From Nitrosomonas sp. HPC101 (lineage in GTDB: Bacteria > Pseudomonadota > Gammaproteobacteria > Burkholderiales > Nitrosomonadaceae), in contig NZ_QRCC01000002.1 in the NCBI RefSeq assembly GCF_009833125.1, positions 124,001 to 188,000 on the forward strand: a DNA stretch of 64,000 nt. The letters run 5' to 3'. The notes beneath the pieces are model-generated. The model was not told the DNA's origin. It made no database searches and worked only from the letters and a program-made list of their open reading frames with translations. Positions 1-7,798 of this stretch are shown here, one piece after another. The translations under genes were made by a program, and so were the position numbers. Position 1 is the stretch's first letter; the number at the start of each line of letters is the position of its first letter.

Positions 1-1020
1 AGCGGTTTCGACATCGTTTCCGGCGGGGAATTACAGCGTGTATTGAAAGCAGGGGGGGATCCGCAAAAAACAGTTTTTTCCGGCGTAGGCAAAACACTTG
101 AGGAAATTCGTGTGGCACTGGCTGCCGATATTCTCTGCTTCAATGTCGAATCAGAAATGGAGCTGATTGCATTAAATGAAGTTGCCGGACAAATGCAGAA
201 AACCGCGCCGGTCAGCCTGCGTGTTAACCCGGATGTGGATGCCAACACGCATCCTTATATCTCAACAGGGATGAAGGAAAACAAGTTTGGTATTCCGGCT
301 GCGGAAGCCGAACGGATATATGCACTGGCGCACCGGCTTCCCCATATCCGCGTTTCAGGACTGGATTGCCACATTGGTTCGCAATTAACTGAAATTGCGC
401 CATTTATTGAAGCCGCTCATAAAATGCTGGACTTGCTGGCACGATTACAAGCAACCGGTATTTCCATTGACCACCTGGATCTCGGTGGAGGTCTGGGAAT
501 TCGTTATGATCTGGAAGCGCCTCCCACAATAACAGCGTATGTCAAGGCGTTATGTGCAGCTACAGAAAACCATCCCCAGCAATTGCTTATTGAGCCCGGG
601 CGCTCAATGACAGGGAATGCCGGGCTGCTGCTGACCCGGGTGCATTATCTCAAGCATACACCCCACCGTAATTTCGCGATTGTGGATGCGGCGATGAATG
701 ACATGCTGAGACCTGCTCTATATCAGGCTTATCATTCAATACTACCAATCACCAGGCACAAAGGAGAGAAAAAAACCTACCAAATCGTCGGGCCTGTCTG
801 TGAAACCGGTGATTTTCTCGGCCATAATCGCGATCTGGTTGTAGAGAAAAACGATTTACTGGCTGTCATGTCGGCAGGTGCGTATGGCATGAGCATGAGT
901 TCAAATTATAATACTCGTCCGCGCGCAGCTGAAATTATGGTAGACGGCAGCTTGGTGCATCTCGTCCGTGCGCGTGAAACTGTGGAGGATTTGTATGCTC
1001 TGGAAAAATTCCCAACCTGA
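1..1020 (+). CDS. lysA: Diaminopimelate decarboxylase, 3' part (5' end outside window)
   Basis: This PLP enzyme decarboxylates meso-diaminopimelate to L-lysine, the last step of lysine synthesis. The frame is open from the first base, reading SGFDIVSGGEL, a typical LysA segment, so the gene begins upstream and 339 residues are visible. Family motifs are HIGSQ near residue 124, the PLP-phosphate-binding GGGLG near 162, EPGRS near 198, CETGD near 267 and a C-terminal YGMSMSSNYN. The TTG at 43 is internal and not a start. Nine bases separate it from the next gene, so the two may be co-transcribed. Identification is secure. Confidence 0.97.
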   Translation, partial: SGFDIVSGGELQRVLKAGGDPQKTVFSGVGKTLEEIRVALAADILCFNVESEMELIALNEVAGQMQKTAPVSLRVNPDVDANTHPYISTGMKENKFGIPAAEAERIYALAHRLPHIRVSGLDCHIGSQLTEIAPFIEAAHKMLDLLARLQATGISIDHLDLGGGLGIRYDLEAPPTITAYVKALCAATENHPQQLLIEPGRSMTGNAGLLLTRVHYLKHTPHRNFAIVDAAMNDMLRPALYQAYHSILPITRHKGEKKTYQIVGPVCETGDFLGHNRDLVVEKNDLLAVMSAGAYGMSMSSNYNTRPRAAEIMVDGSLVHLVRARETVEDLYALEKFPT

Positions 1021-1029
1021 AATCTGTAT

Positions 1030-2082
1030 ATGACTTCAGCTATGTCAGATATAGCCACACACGATGATGCGCGCTACCAGGAACACATTCTGCAAGGTGT
1101 CTCGCGCACTTTCGCACTCACGATCCCTCAGCTGCCACCGGCATTGCGCGCAGTAATAGGCAATGCCTATCTATTATGCCGCATAGTTGATACTGTTGAG
1201 GATGACGGAGCGCTAACACCAAAGCAAACACGTGAGCTGGCAGGAATGTTTACTGAAGTCGTCAGCGGCAATACTGAAGCCGAGACTTTTGCACAACTCC
1301 TGCATCCCCTGCTTTCAGAACACACCATTCCAGCAGAGCTGGATCTCATCAGAAATACATCCGCCATCATACGAATGACACACAGCTTCAATACTGCGCA
1401 ACGTCAGGCACTGGAGCGTTGTATTCGCATCATGGGACAGGGCATGGCCGCATATCAGGAAGCAGAATCTCTGTCAGGGCTTGAAAATATGGCTGCAATG
1501 GATCGCTATTGCTACCATGTCGCTGGTGTAGTTGGTGAAATGCTGACCGAACTATTCTGCGATTATTCCCCGGAAATCAATCAGCATAAGTCTACACTGA
1601 TGAAACTGGCTGTATCTTTTGGCCAGGGGCTGCAAATGACTAATATCCTGAAAGATATCTGGGAAGACAGAAAACGAGGGGCATGCTGGCTGCCAAGAGA
1701 TATTTTTCTGGAAAAGGAGTTTGATCTCAACAGCTTACAATCAGGCTACTCTGCGCAAGGTTTCCATGATGGGTTGGGCACTCTGATTGGTATCGCAAAA
1801 TCACACCTGTATAATGCGATGACCTACACTTGCATGATTCCTTCTCATGAAACAGGAATACGCCGTTTTTGCTTGTGGGCTATTGGCATGGCCGTGCTCA
1901 CGCTAAACAAAATAAACCACAAACGTGATTTTACCGCTGGCGTACAGGTAAAAATTTCTCGCAGAAGCGTCAAAGCGACCGTCCTGGTTACCAGTCTTCT
2001 GGCTAGTCAGGATTGGGCACTTAAGAAGATTTTCGTTATCGCATCCAGAAAGCTGCCGGAAGTACGAATTCCTGGATTATAA
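1030..2082 (+). CDS. Squalene/phytoene synthase family protein
   Basis: A 350-residue trans-isoprenyl diphosphate synthase of the head-to-head type. The first aspartate-rich motif is DTVED (residues 54-58) and the second lies in NILKDIWED (205-213), both binding diphosphate through Mg2+. The N-terminal SRTFALTIPQLP resembles farnesyl-diphosphate farnesyltransferase (squalene synthase) more than the HpnC/HpnD pair of hopanoid loci. The likely product is squalene or a related C30 precursor; this is inferred from family only. The start at 1030 gives a 9-base gap from lysA, and a second ATG at 1042 is possible. The gene ends just before the broken end of a pyrF remnant on the other strand. Confidence 0.85.
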   Translation: MTSAMSDIATHDDARYQEHILQGVSRTFALTIPQLPPALRAVIGNAYLLCRIVDTVEDDGALTPKQTRELAGMFTEVVSGNTEAETFAQLLHPLLSEHTIPAELDLIRNTSAIIRMTHSFNTAQRQALERCIRIMGQGMAAYQEAESLSGLENMAAMDRYCYHVAGVVGEMLTELFCDYSPEINQHKSTLMKLAVSFGQGLQMTNILKDIWEDRKRGACWLPRDIFLEKEFDLNSLQSGYSAQGFHDGLGTLIGIAKSHLYNAMTYTCMIPSHETGIRRFCLWAIGMAVLTLNKINHKRDFTAGVQVKISRRSVKATVLVTSLLASQDWALKKIFVIASRKLPEVRIPGL

Positions 2083-2090
2083 AGCGACAG

Positions 2091-2313
2091 TCAATCAAGT
2101 TCGACTGCAACTGTGTTCAGATAGCGTGCAATTTCAAATCAGGAAAACATCAAAGCCCAGTTGCATTAATTTCTTTCAGTTGGGGCCTTGCGAGGCAAAG
2201 CGTTCTTTTCCAATCTGAGCTTGAGAAAACCAGCCGTCCAGCTTGGCTGCAAGATTTAATACCGCGTCCTGATTGGAAAAATCCAGTGCGGCAATGCTGC
2301 CCGGATCATTCAT
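2091..2313 (-). pseudogene. pyrF: Decayed 5' remnant of pyrF (orotidine-5'-phosphate decarboxylase)
   Basis: Reading down from an ATG at 2313 gives a 45-codon frame (stop at 2176) with MNDP, ALDF, AAKLDG and IGKERF, the N-terminus of PyrF. After that stop the same frame continues KKLMQLGFDVF. A frameshift then gives DLKLHAI and another gives NTVAV, matching the PyrF stretch GFDVFLDLKFHDIPNTVA. The rest of the gene is missing: the match ends near 2091, beside the squalene-synthase-like gene. It follows lapA after 13 bases, where lapB would normally stand in a lapA-lapB-pyrF order. The homology is recognised by eye and not by a database search. Confidence 0.75.
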
Positions 2314-2326
2314 ACGGTCGGAAATA

Positions 2327-2536
2327 TCAGGTTTTTTTACGGATTTTTTTTACCAGACAGGATAAATATCCGAACAGGGCGCCTGCTGTGAAACAAAGAA
2401 AAAGCACGACCACCACGGGAACTTCCCACTCCATTCCAAGATAATAGTGAATTGTCACCATCCCGGAATTTTTAACGGCCACACTGAGCAGAAACAAAAA
2501 AACAACCAGACGTACAAGGGTCATAAATATGTGCAT
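2327..2536 (-). CDS. lapA: LapA family (DUF1049) inner-membrane protein, short form
   Basis: A 69-residue protein with two hydrophobic helices (about residues 4-22 and 39-62) separated by a short VTIHYYLG segment, the signature of lipopolysaccharide assembly protein A. In E. coli LapA works with LapB to control LpxC and LPS amounts. Family members usually have about 90-110 residues with a charged C-terminal tail. This one ends at KKIRKKT, so the tail is missing. lapB is not present; a pyrF remnant begins 13 bases downstream. The setting, downstream of ihfB on the same strand, is conserved in Betaproteobacteria. Truncation at a rearrangement is plausible. Confidence 0.8.
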   Translation of the reverse strand: MHIFMTLVRLVVFLFLLSVAVKNSGMVTIHYYLGMEWEVPVVVVLFLCFTAGALFGYLSCLVKKIRKKT

Positions 2537-2836
2537 TTCTTCTGATTCAATTCAGAACAGTAAAATCAAAGAGAGTGTATTCATCAAAATACCTGAAACA
2601 ATTCCGATTATATTTGCCGGATAGCACCCAAAACCGACAGCAACTGTAAAACTCTACCCTTTTCTTTTAATCCGGGCAATAAACACATGCCCGGAATCTG
2701 TCCAGTCTAAAACCGGCTCACCCCCCTGAAGGGCACACTGCAGATTTATGCAATAGAAACCGACGATAGGAAATGAAGCACATACTTCTCCGCGCCGACA
2801 CAGCAGGTACTTCAGAATCAGTGGATTCTTAGATTC
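2537..2836. other. Intergenic region between lapA and ihfB
   Basis: No recognisable gene. It holds an 8-bp perfect inverted repeat, TCCGGGCA (2671-2678) and TGCCCGGA (2688-2695), with a 9-base loop. No T-run follows on either strand, so it is not a standard terminator. The promoter of lapA may lie here, but none could be assigned. Confidence 0.5.
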
Positions 2837-3154
2837 CTAGCCTGTAGCTCGATCAAGCAGACCACGTTGTTCGTGGTCTGCATCAATCAATTCACGCATT
2901 TTTTTACCTGCCTTGAAGTGAGGAACATACTTCTCCGGCACATGAACCCGTTCGCCCGATTTTGGATTACGCCCAGTACGCGAAGGCCTGTAATTCAGAT
3001 CAAAACTGCCAAATCCACGAATTTCGATACGCTCTCCTTTGGCAAGACTCTTGGCCATCGCATCCAGAATAATCTTGACGACTAACTCTGCATCCTTTGC
3101 CAGCAGCTGAGGAAAACGTTCCGCCAGCCTAGAAATCAGTTCGGATTTCGTCAT
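2837..3154 (-). CDS. ihfB: Integration host factor subunit beta
   Basis: A 105-residue DNA-bending protein of the HU/IHF family. It pairs with IhfA and inserts a proline at DNA bends in recombination, replication and sigma-54 promoter architecture. It starts MTKSELI, has the GFGSF turn near residues 47-51 and the RNPKSGE beta-arm with its intercalating proline near residues 62-68. The length is slightly above the usual 94-100 because of a C-terminal tail. It lies 9 bases after rpsA, the conserved rpsA-ihfB order, and is probably co-transcribed with it. Confidence 0.97.
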   Translation of the reverse strand: MTKSELISRLAERFPQLLAKDAELVVKIILDAMAKSLAKGERIEIRGFGSFDLNYRPSRTGRNPKSGERVHVPEKYVPHFKAGKKMRELIDADHEQRGLLDRATG

Positions 3155-3163
3155 AACCAGCCT

Positions 3164-4876
3164 TTATTCTTCTGAGGACTTGCTATCGATCTTTGCCTTG
3201 AGTAGTGCACCCAAATTAGTAGTACCCGCACTGGCTGGAGTTGGCGCCAGTGATCGGATCGCTTTATCTTCTTCCTCTCGGATCCTGGCCTTAACCGACA
3301 AGCTGATATTTCGACTCTTACGATCAACATTAATGATCACGGCTTCAATTTCATCCCCTTCATTAATACGGGTACGGATGTCCTCAATCTTGTCACGGGA
3401 AAGCTCAGAAGCACGCAAATAACCCTCTACGTCGTCAGTCAATGCAATAACGGCACCCTTGGCATCAATAGACTTCACAGTACCTTTGACAATACTGTTT
3501 TTATCATGTGAGGCGACATAGATATTAAAAGGATCACCTTCCAGCTGTTTGATACCCAAAGAAATTCGTTCTTTCTCTACGTCAATGGAGAGCACAACCG
3601 CTTCTACCTCATCCCCTTTTCTAAATTCAGAGATTGCTTTTTCACCGGGTTGAATCCAGGAGAGATCAGATAAATGTACCAAACCATCAATATTTCCGGG
3701 TAACCCGATGAACAAACCGAAATCTGTTATGGATTTGATCTGACCAGTCACTTTATTGCCTTTTTCATGGCTCAGTGAAAATTCCTCCCAAGGGTTGGGC
3801 TTACATTGTTTCATACCCAAAGAAATACGCCGACGATCTTCATCAATCTCAAGAATCATAACTTCAACTTCATCACCCAACTGCACAATTTTGGAGGGAT
3901 AAACATTTTTGTTGGTCCAGTCCATTTCAGAAACATGCACTAATCCCTCGATACCCTGTTCAATTTCAACAAAAGCACCATAATCAGTCATATTGGTAAC
4001 TTTTCCGAACATACGCGTATTCTGAGGATAACGTCTGGAAAGGCCAATCCACGGATCCTCCGTGAGCTGCTTCAGTCCCAGGGATACACGGTTTTTCTCC
4101 TGATCAAATTTCAGGATCTTAGCAGCGACTTCATCGCCCACATTGATCACTTCAGTTGGATGTTTTACACGACGCCAGGCGAGATCGGTAATGTGCAGCA
4201 ATCCATCTATACCCCCCAGATCGACAAATGCACCATAGTCCGTAATATTCTTGACAATCCCCTGAACAACCGCACCTTCCTGCAAACTGGCCAGCAACTC
4301 ATCCCGATCTGCTCCCTGAGTTTCCTCCAGCACCGCACGTCTGGACACGACCACGTTATTACGTTTGCGGTCAAGCTTGATCACCTTGAATTCCATTTCC
4401 TTATTTTCATAGGGTGTCATGTCTTTAACCGGACGGATATCCACCAGGGATCCTGGCAGAAAAGCACGAATACCATTGATTGTGGCTGTCAATCCGCCTT
4501 TTACCTTTCCATTGACCATGCCGGTAACAATTGTGCCTTTTTCCATGGCATCTTCCAGTTCATACCAGGCACTCAGGCGTTTTGCCTTATCTCTTGACAA
4601 TCGGCTTTCACCGTAGCCATTTTCAAGCGCCTCAATAGCAACACTGACAAAGTCGCCTTCACGCGCCTCAACCTCGCCCCTGTCATTTTTAAATTCTTCA
4701 ATCGGGATATAGCTCTCGGATTTCAGTCCTGCATTAACTACAACAAAATTGTAATCAACACGAATAATTTCAGCAGTAATCACTTCACCTACACGCATTT
4801 CCTTATGCGACAGGCTTTCATTGAAAAGTTCGGCAAAGCTTTCTGTAGAATCCGCTACACTGGTTGCAATAGTCAT
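3164..4876 (-). CDS. rpsA: 30S ribosomal protein S1
   Basis: A 570-residue RNA-binding protein that recruits and unfolds mRNA on the 30S subunit. Six S1 domains start at about residues 28, 113, 200, 285, 372 and 459; repeats 3-5 carry the strongest RNA-binding signature, such as [10 protein letters not shown]. The length equals that of proteobacterial S1. It sits between cmk upstream and ihfB downstream, the standard order. Confidence 0.98.
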   Translation of the reverse strand: MTIATSVADSTESFAELFNESLSHKEMRVGEVITAEIIRVDYNFVVVNAGLKSESYIPIEEFKNDRGEVEAREGDFVSVAIEALENGYGESRLSRDKAKRLSAWYELEDAMEKGTIVTGMVNGKVKGGLTATINGIRAFLPGSLVDIRPVKDMTPYENKEMEFKVIKLDRKRNNVVVSRRAVLEETQGADRDELLASLQEGAVVQGIVKNITDYGAFVDLGGIDGLLHITDLAWRRVKHPTEVINVGDEVAAKILKFDQEKNRVSLGLKQLTEDPWIGLSRRYPQNTRMFGKVTNMTDYGAFVEIEQGIEGLVHVSEMDWTNKNVYPSKIVQLGDEVEVMILEIDEDRRRISLGMKQCKPNPWEEFSLSHEKGNKVTGQIKSITDFGLFIGLPGNIDGLVHLSDLSWIQPGEKAISEFRKGDEVEAVVLSIDVEKERISLGIKQLEGDPFNIYVASHDKNSIVKGTVKSIDAKGAVIALTDDVEGYLRASELSRDKIEDIRTRINEGDEIEAVIINVDRKSRNISLSVKARIREEEDKAIRSLAPTPASAGTTNLGALLKAKIDSKSSEE

Positions 4877-4972
4877 TTAAAAAATACCCGATCGTAAACA
4901 ATTCCCCTCAAAAGAATAAAGAGGACAGGTTGGTTGGTTAATAAAAACAACAATAAAAACTTGAATTCAAAG

Positions 4973-5647
4973 TTATCCAGTATTGCCGGAGTCGGCATAC
5001 ATACCCAATACCTTTCCGACAACCTGGTCTATATCGAGACCAGTCGTATCCAGTAAACATGTATCTTCACACTGTTGCAGCGGTGACGCGACACGTTTGC
5101 TATCACGTTCGTCACGCTCGCGAAGTGCCTGGATAAGTTCCGCGATACTAGCATTTATTCCCTTCTCCATCAACTGCTTATGGCGTCGGCACGCACGCTC
5201 TTCTTCACTGGCAGTCAGATATATTTTCAGCATGGCATCAGGAAAAATAACTGATCCCATATCACGCCCATCAGCCACCAGACCCGGCGGTTTGCGAAAA
5301 TTCCGCTGACGCTCCAGCAACGCTGCTCTGAGAGCAGGATATTGTGCGATTTGAGAAGCATACTCTCCGCATGCTTCTGCACGAACTGCATCGCTTACAT
5401 CCACCCCATTCAGCCAGATTAACGAATCCGCAAAAGACGCCTCCAGGCATCGGGCAATACCAACCACCTTTTGCTCATCACTGGTATCCACATTACGCTT
5501 CATTGCAGCCAGCGCCACCAGACGATAAAGCACGCCACTATCAAGATAATGAAACCCAAGCGCCTGCGATACAAGACGAGCAATTGTACCTTTCCCCGAC
5601 GCGGAAGGGCCATCCAGCGTAATTACCGGAATATATTGATTTTTCAT
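4973..5647 (-). CDS. cmk: Cytidylate kinase
   Basis: A 224-residue nucleoside monophosphate kinase that phosphorylates CMP and dCMP with ATP. The P-loop GPSASGKGT lies at about residues 13-21, a DSGVLYR substrate segment follows, and ADGRDMGSVIFP near 125 is typical of Cmk. It lies between aroA and rpsA, 96 bases before rpsA, as in many Gammaproteobacteria and Betaproteobacteria. Confidence 0.97.
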   Translation of the reverse strand: MKNQYIPVITLDGPSASGKGTIARLVSQALGFHYLDSGVLYRLVALAAMKRNVDTSDEQKVVGIARCLEASFADSLIWLNGVDVSDAVRAEACGEYASQIAQYPALRAALLERQRNFRKPPGLVADGRDMGSVIFPDAMLKIYLTASEEERACRRHKQLMEKGINASIAELIQALRERDERDSKRVASPLQQCEDTCLLDTTGLDIDQVVGKVLGMYADSGNTG

Positions 5648-5725
5648 GATTCATTCCATCCGAACAAGATTCCTCCGGATTCAAGTTGTGTTCTTTAAAA
5701 TTCAGATTCGATGCGTTTCTGGAAA

Positions 5726-7015
5726 TTACTGATGCGTAACTGCCGCAAATTTTTCAAAATAATCCGGAAAAGTTTTGGCCACGCAATGTGGATCATTGAT
5801 GCGCACCGGTGTGCCCAGGGATACCAGGGAAAAACACATCGCCATCCGGTGATCATCATAGGTATCGATAACAGCACCGGCCTTCAAGGAACCATCAGGT
5901 GGTGTAATCCGCAGAAAATCATCCCCGGATTCTACTTGAGCACCCAGTTTGCGGAGCTCTGTTGACATTGCCGCGATCCGGTCTGTTTCCTTGACCCGCC
6001 AGCTCGCTATATTTCTGAGTGTGGTTGTCCCTTGCGCAAACAATGCGGTTGTGGCCAGTGTCATGGCGGCATCAGGAATGTGGTTACAGTCAAAATCAAT
6101 TGCCTTTAAGATCTTGTCGTTCGAGGCACCGGATTCTATCCAGTCACTTCCCATCCTAATGTGAGCCCCCATTGCTTCCAGGGCTTCAACAAAATGGATA
6201 TCTCCTTGACAGCTATCACTCCCTACGCCATCGACGCGTACCATACCACCTGCGATGGCTCCGGCAGCAAGAAAATAGGAAGCGGAAGATGCATCCCCCT
6301 CAACGGTCATTTTCCCCGGACTGCGGTAAACCTGGCTTCCTGGCAGAATAAACCTCCGCCAGGATTCCTGCTCAACCTGTGCGCCAAAACGTGCCATTTG
6401 TGCAATGGTAAGCGCTACATAGGGTTGCGAGATCAGCGTACCATTGACAATGACAGTCGCCGGTTCACCCGTCAGAGGCAGTGCCATCAGCAGCCCACTG
6501 AGAAACTGGCTGGAAATATTGCCATTGATAGTAATATCAGCCGGATGGATTGCAGCCGGGTGGATCTCCAGCGGAGGAAAGTGCATGCGCTCAGGATAAG
6601 TAATAACAGCCCCGATCTGGCGCAACGCATCTACCAGATCGCCGATTGGACGCTCATGCATACGCGGCACACCGGAAAGACGATAATGTCCACGCATAAA
6701 TGACAATACTGCAGTTAACGGACGGAAAGCCGTCCCCGCATTACCCAGAAACAGATCCGCCTTTTTTACGGGAAACTTTCCATTGCACCCCGTTACCCGA
6801 TAGCAACCTTCATCAATACGGACAATGGCCACTCCAAGTATTTTTAGTGAGTCCAGCATGCGTTCGGTATCATCGGATTCGAGCAGATTGCTGACTGTTG
6901 TTGCGCCCTGAGCAAGTGCAGATAACAAAAGAATACGGTTGGAAATACTTTTGGAACCCGGCAAACGTACATGACCTGTTGCACAACGCGCCAGAGGAAG
7001 ATCAAGCCATTCCAT
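5726..7015 (-). CDS. aroA: 3-phosphoshikimate 1-carboxyvinyltransferase (EPSP synthase)
   Basis: The 429-residue enzyme joins shikimate-3-phosphate and PEP in the sixth step of the shikimate pathway. Visible motifs are [10 protein letters not shown] near residue 18, the PEP-binding [11 protein letters not shown] near 90, and [10 protein letters not shown] near 380. The length is normal. It is the first gene of the minus-strand block aroA-cmk-rpsA-ihfB. The start ATGGAATGG at 7015 gives the expected N-terminus just ahead of the substrate loop. Confidence 0.97.
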   Translation of the reverse strand: MEWLDLPLARCATGHVRLPGSKSISNRILLLSALAQGATTVSNLLESDDTERMLDSLKILGVAIVRIDEGCYRVTGCNGKFPVKKADLFLGNAGTAFRPLTAVLSFMRGHYRLSGVPRMHERPIGDLVDALRQIGAVITYPERMHFPPLEIHPAAIHPADITINGNISSQFLSGLLMALPLTGEPATVIVNGTLISQPYVALTIAQMARFGAQVEQESWRRFILPGSQVYRSPGKMTVEGDASSASYFLAAGAIAGGMVRVDGVGSDSCQGDIHFVEALEAMGAHIRMGSDWIESGASNDKILKAIDFDCNHIPDAAMTLATTALFAQGTTTLRNIASWRVKETDRIAAMSTELRKLGAQVESGDDFLRITPPDGSLKAGAVIDTYDDHRMAMCFSLVSLGTPVRINDPHCVAKTFPDYFEKFAAVTHQ

Positions 7016-7118
7016 GTGCTAACGCCCTTTTGCAGACAAAAGACAGGAGTTAATCAAGACATAAGGATTTTTTTTCATTTGTTCGACAGTAATCGTCAGT
7101 TGCGTGAGTCGTGTCAAG

Positions 7119-7263
7119 TTAAGGAACCTTTGAAAAACGTTAGCGAGGCAGCCAGCTCAAGGCAGAAGCCGGTAAAAACGAAGTTTATACGTAATCATGA
7201 GTATTTTGCGCTGACTTTTAACGTAGAAATGACAACGCAGCTAGTTTTGCGAAGGCTCCTTAA
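7119..7263. mobile_element. MITE-like inverted-repeat element (about 145 bp)
   Basis: The left end TTAAGGAACCTT (7119-7130) is matched at the right by AAGGCTCCTTAA (7252-7263), whose complement TTAAGGAGCCTT differs at one of 12 positions. Partial similarity extends another 8-10 bases inward (TGAAAAAC against CGCAAAAC). The element has no coding capacity, and the TTAA ends could include the target site. The first 20 bases resemble the edge of a second repeat at about 38012. A small non-autonomous transposable element or IS remnant is the best reading. Confidence 0.6.
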
Positions 7264-7469
7264 GCAAATGCATATTAAAGTGGCCATCCTGTTTCCAAAT
7301 TATTCAACCAATACAATCTTCTGCCGCCTTAATCCCCAGTATTTTGAATGCCATGCAGCCTCTACCAAATTCAACTCGTCTGCAAATCAACTATTTTAGC
7401 TGGCGGGAACATTAACGCAGCCGACTCTACTAAAGCCCCTTAAGATCAAATACAATACAACCCTTTTCT

Positions 7470-7488
7470 TATAATAGTTTTATGAGGT
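7470..7488 (+). promoter_or_regulatory. Candidate -10 box and Shine-Dalgarno for the 7495 gene
   Basis: A consensus TATAAT (7470-7475) lies 19 bases before an ATG at 7495. A GAGGT ribosome binding site (7484-7488) is spaced 6 bases from that ATG. No good -35 box is visible, and the leader would be very short. Confidence 0.4.
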
Positions 7489-7494
7489 CAACTG

Positions 7495-7749
7495 ATGGAA
7501 GATACTTCTTCACCGATAGCCACCCTGATTTATTCTATATTGGCCTTTCCGATCGCTTTTATGATCCTCTACTGGATTAAAGTTCGCAAAGACCGGCACC
7601 GCAATGAATCAGGTGAAATGGAATACAAAAGCTTGGGGCATGCACTGTCTTTCTTCGTAGTCGAGGGGCTCGCACTGGTAGGCTGTCTATCCGTTCTGAT
7701 CACTGCCGTTTCTGGCATCATTCGCTATATTATTTATGTATATGGCTGA
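7495..7749 (+). CDS. Small membrane protein of unknown function
   Basis: The 84-residue product has two hydrophobic helices, about residues 8-27 and 53-80, joined by a charged loop rich in Lys, Arg and Glu (28-46). I do not recognise the family. A GAGGT ribosome binding site at the right distance and a TATAAT just upstream support it as a real gene. It converges on topB, which ends 50 bases further on. No function can be assigned. Confidence 0.6.
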   Translation: MEDTSSPIATLIYSILAFPIAFMILYWIKVRKDRHRNESGEMEYKSLGHALSFFVVEGLALVGCLSVLITAVSGIIRYIIYVYG

Positions 7750-7798
7750 TCTGACGTTTGTTCCGGGAATATAAAACGAAAACTATCCACCGGTAGAA

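Larger units (their letters stand above)
7016..7494. other. Intergenic region between aroA and a small membrane-protein gene
   Basis: Apart from the inverted-repeat element at 7119-7263, no gene is supported. A 142-codon plus-strand frame across it (6971-7399) starts inside antisense aroA, crosses the element and resembles nothing known, so it was dropped. Confidence 0.6.

Noticed and set aside
6971..7399. 142-codon plus-strand frame across the aroA start and the inverted-repeat element
   Set aside because: It runs antisense into aroA, includes the repeat element and has no recognisable product.
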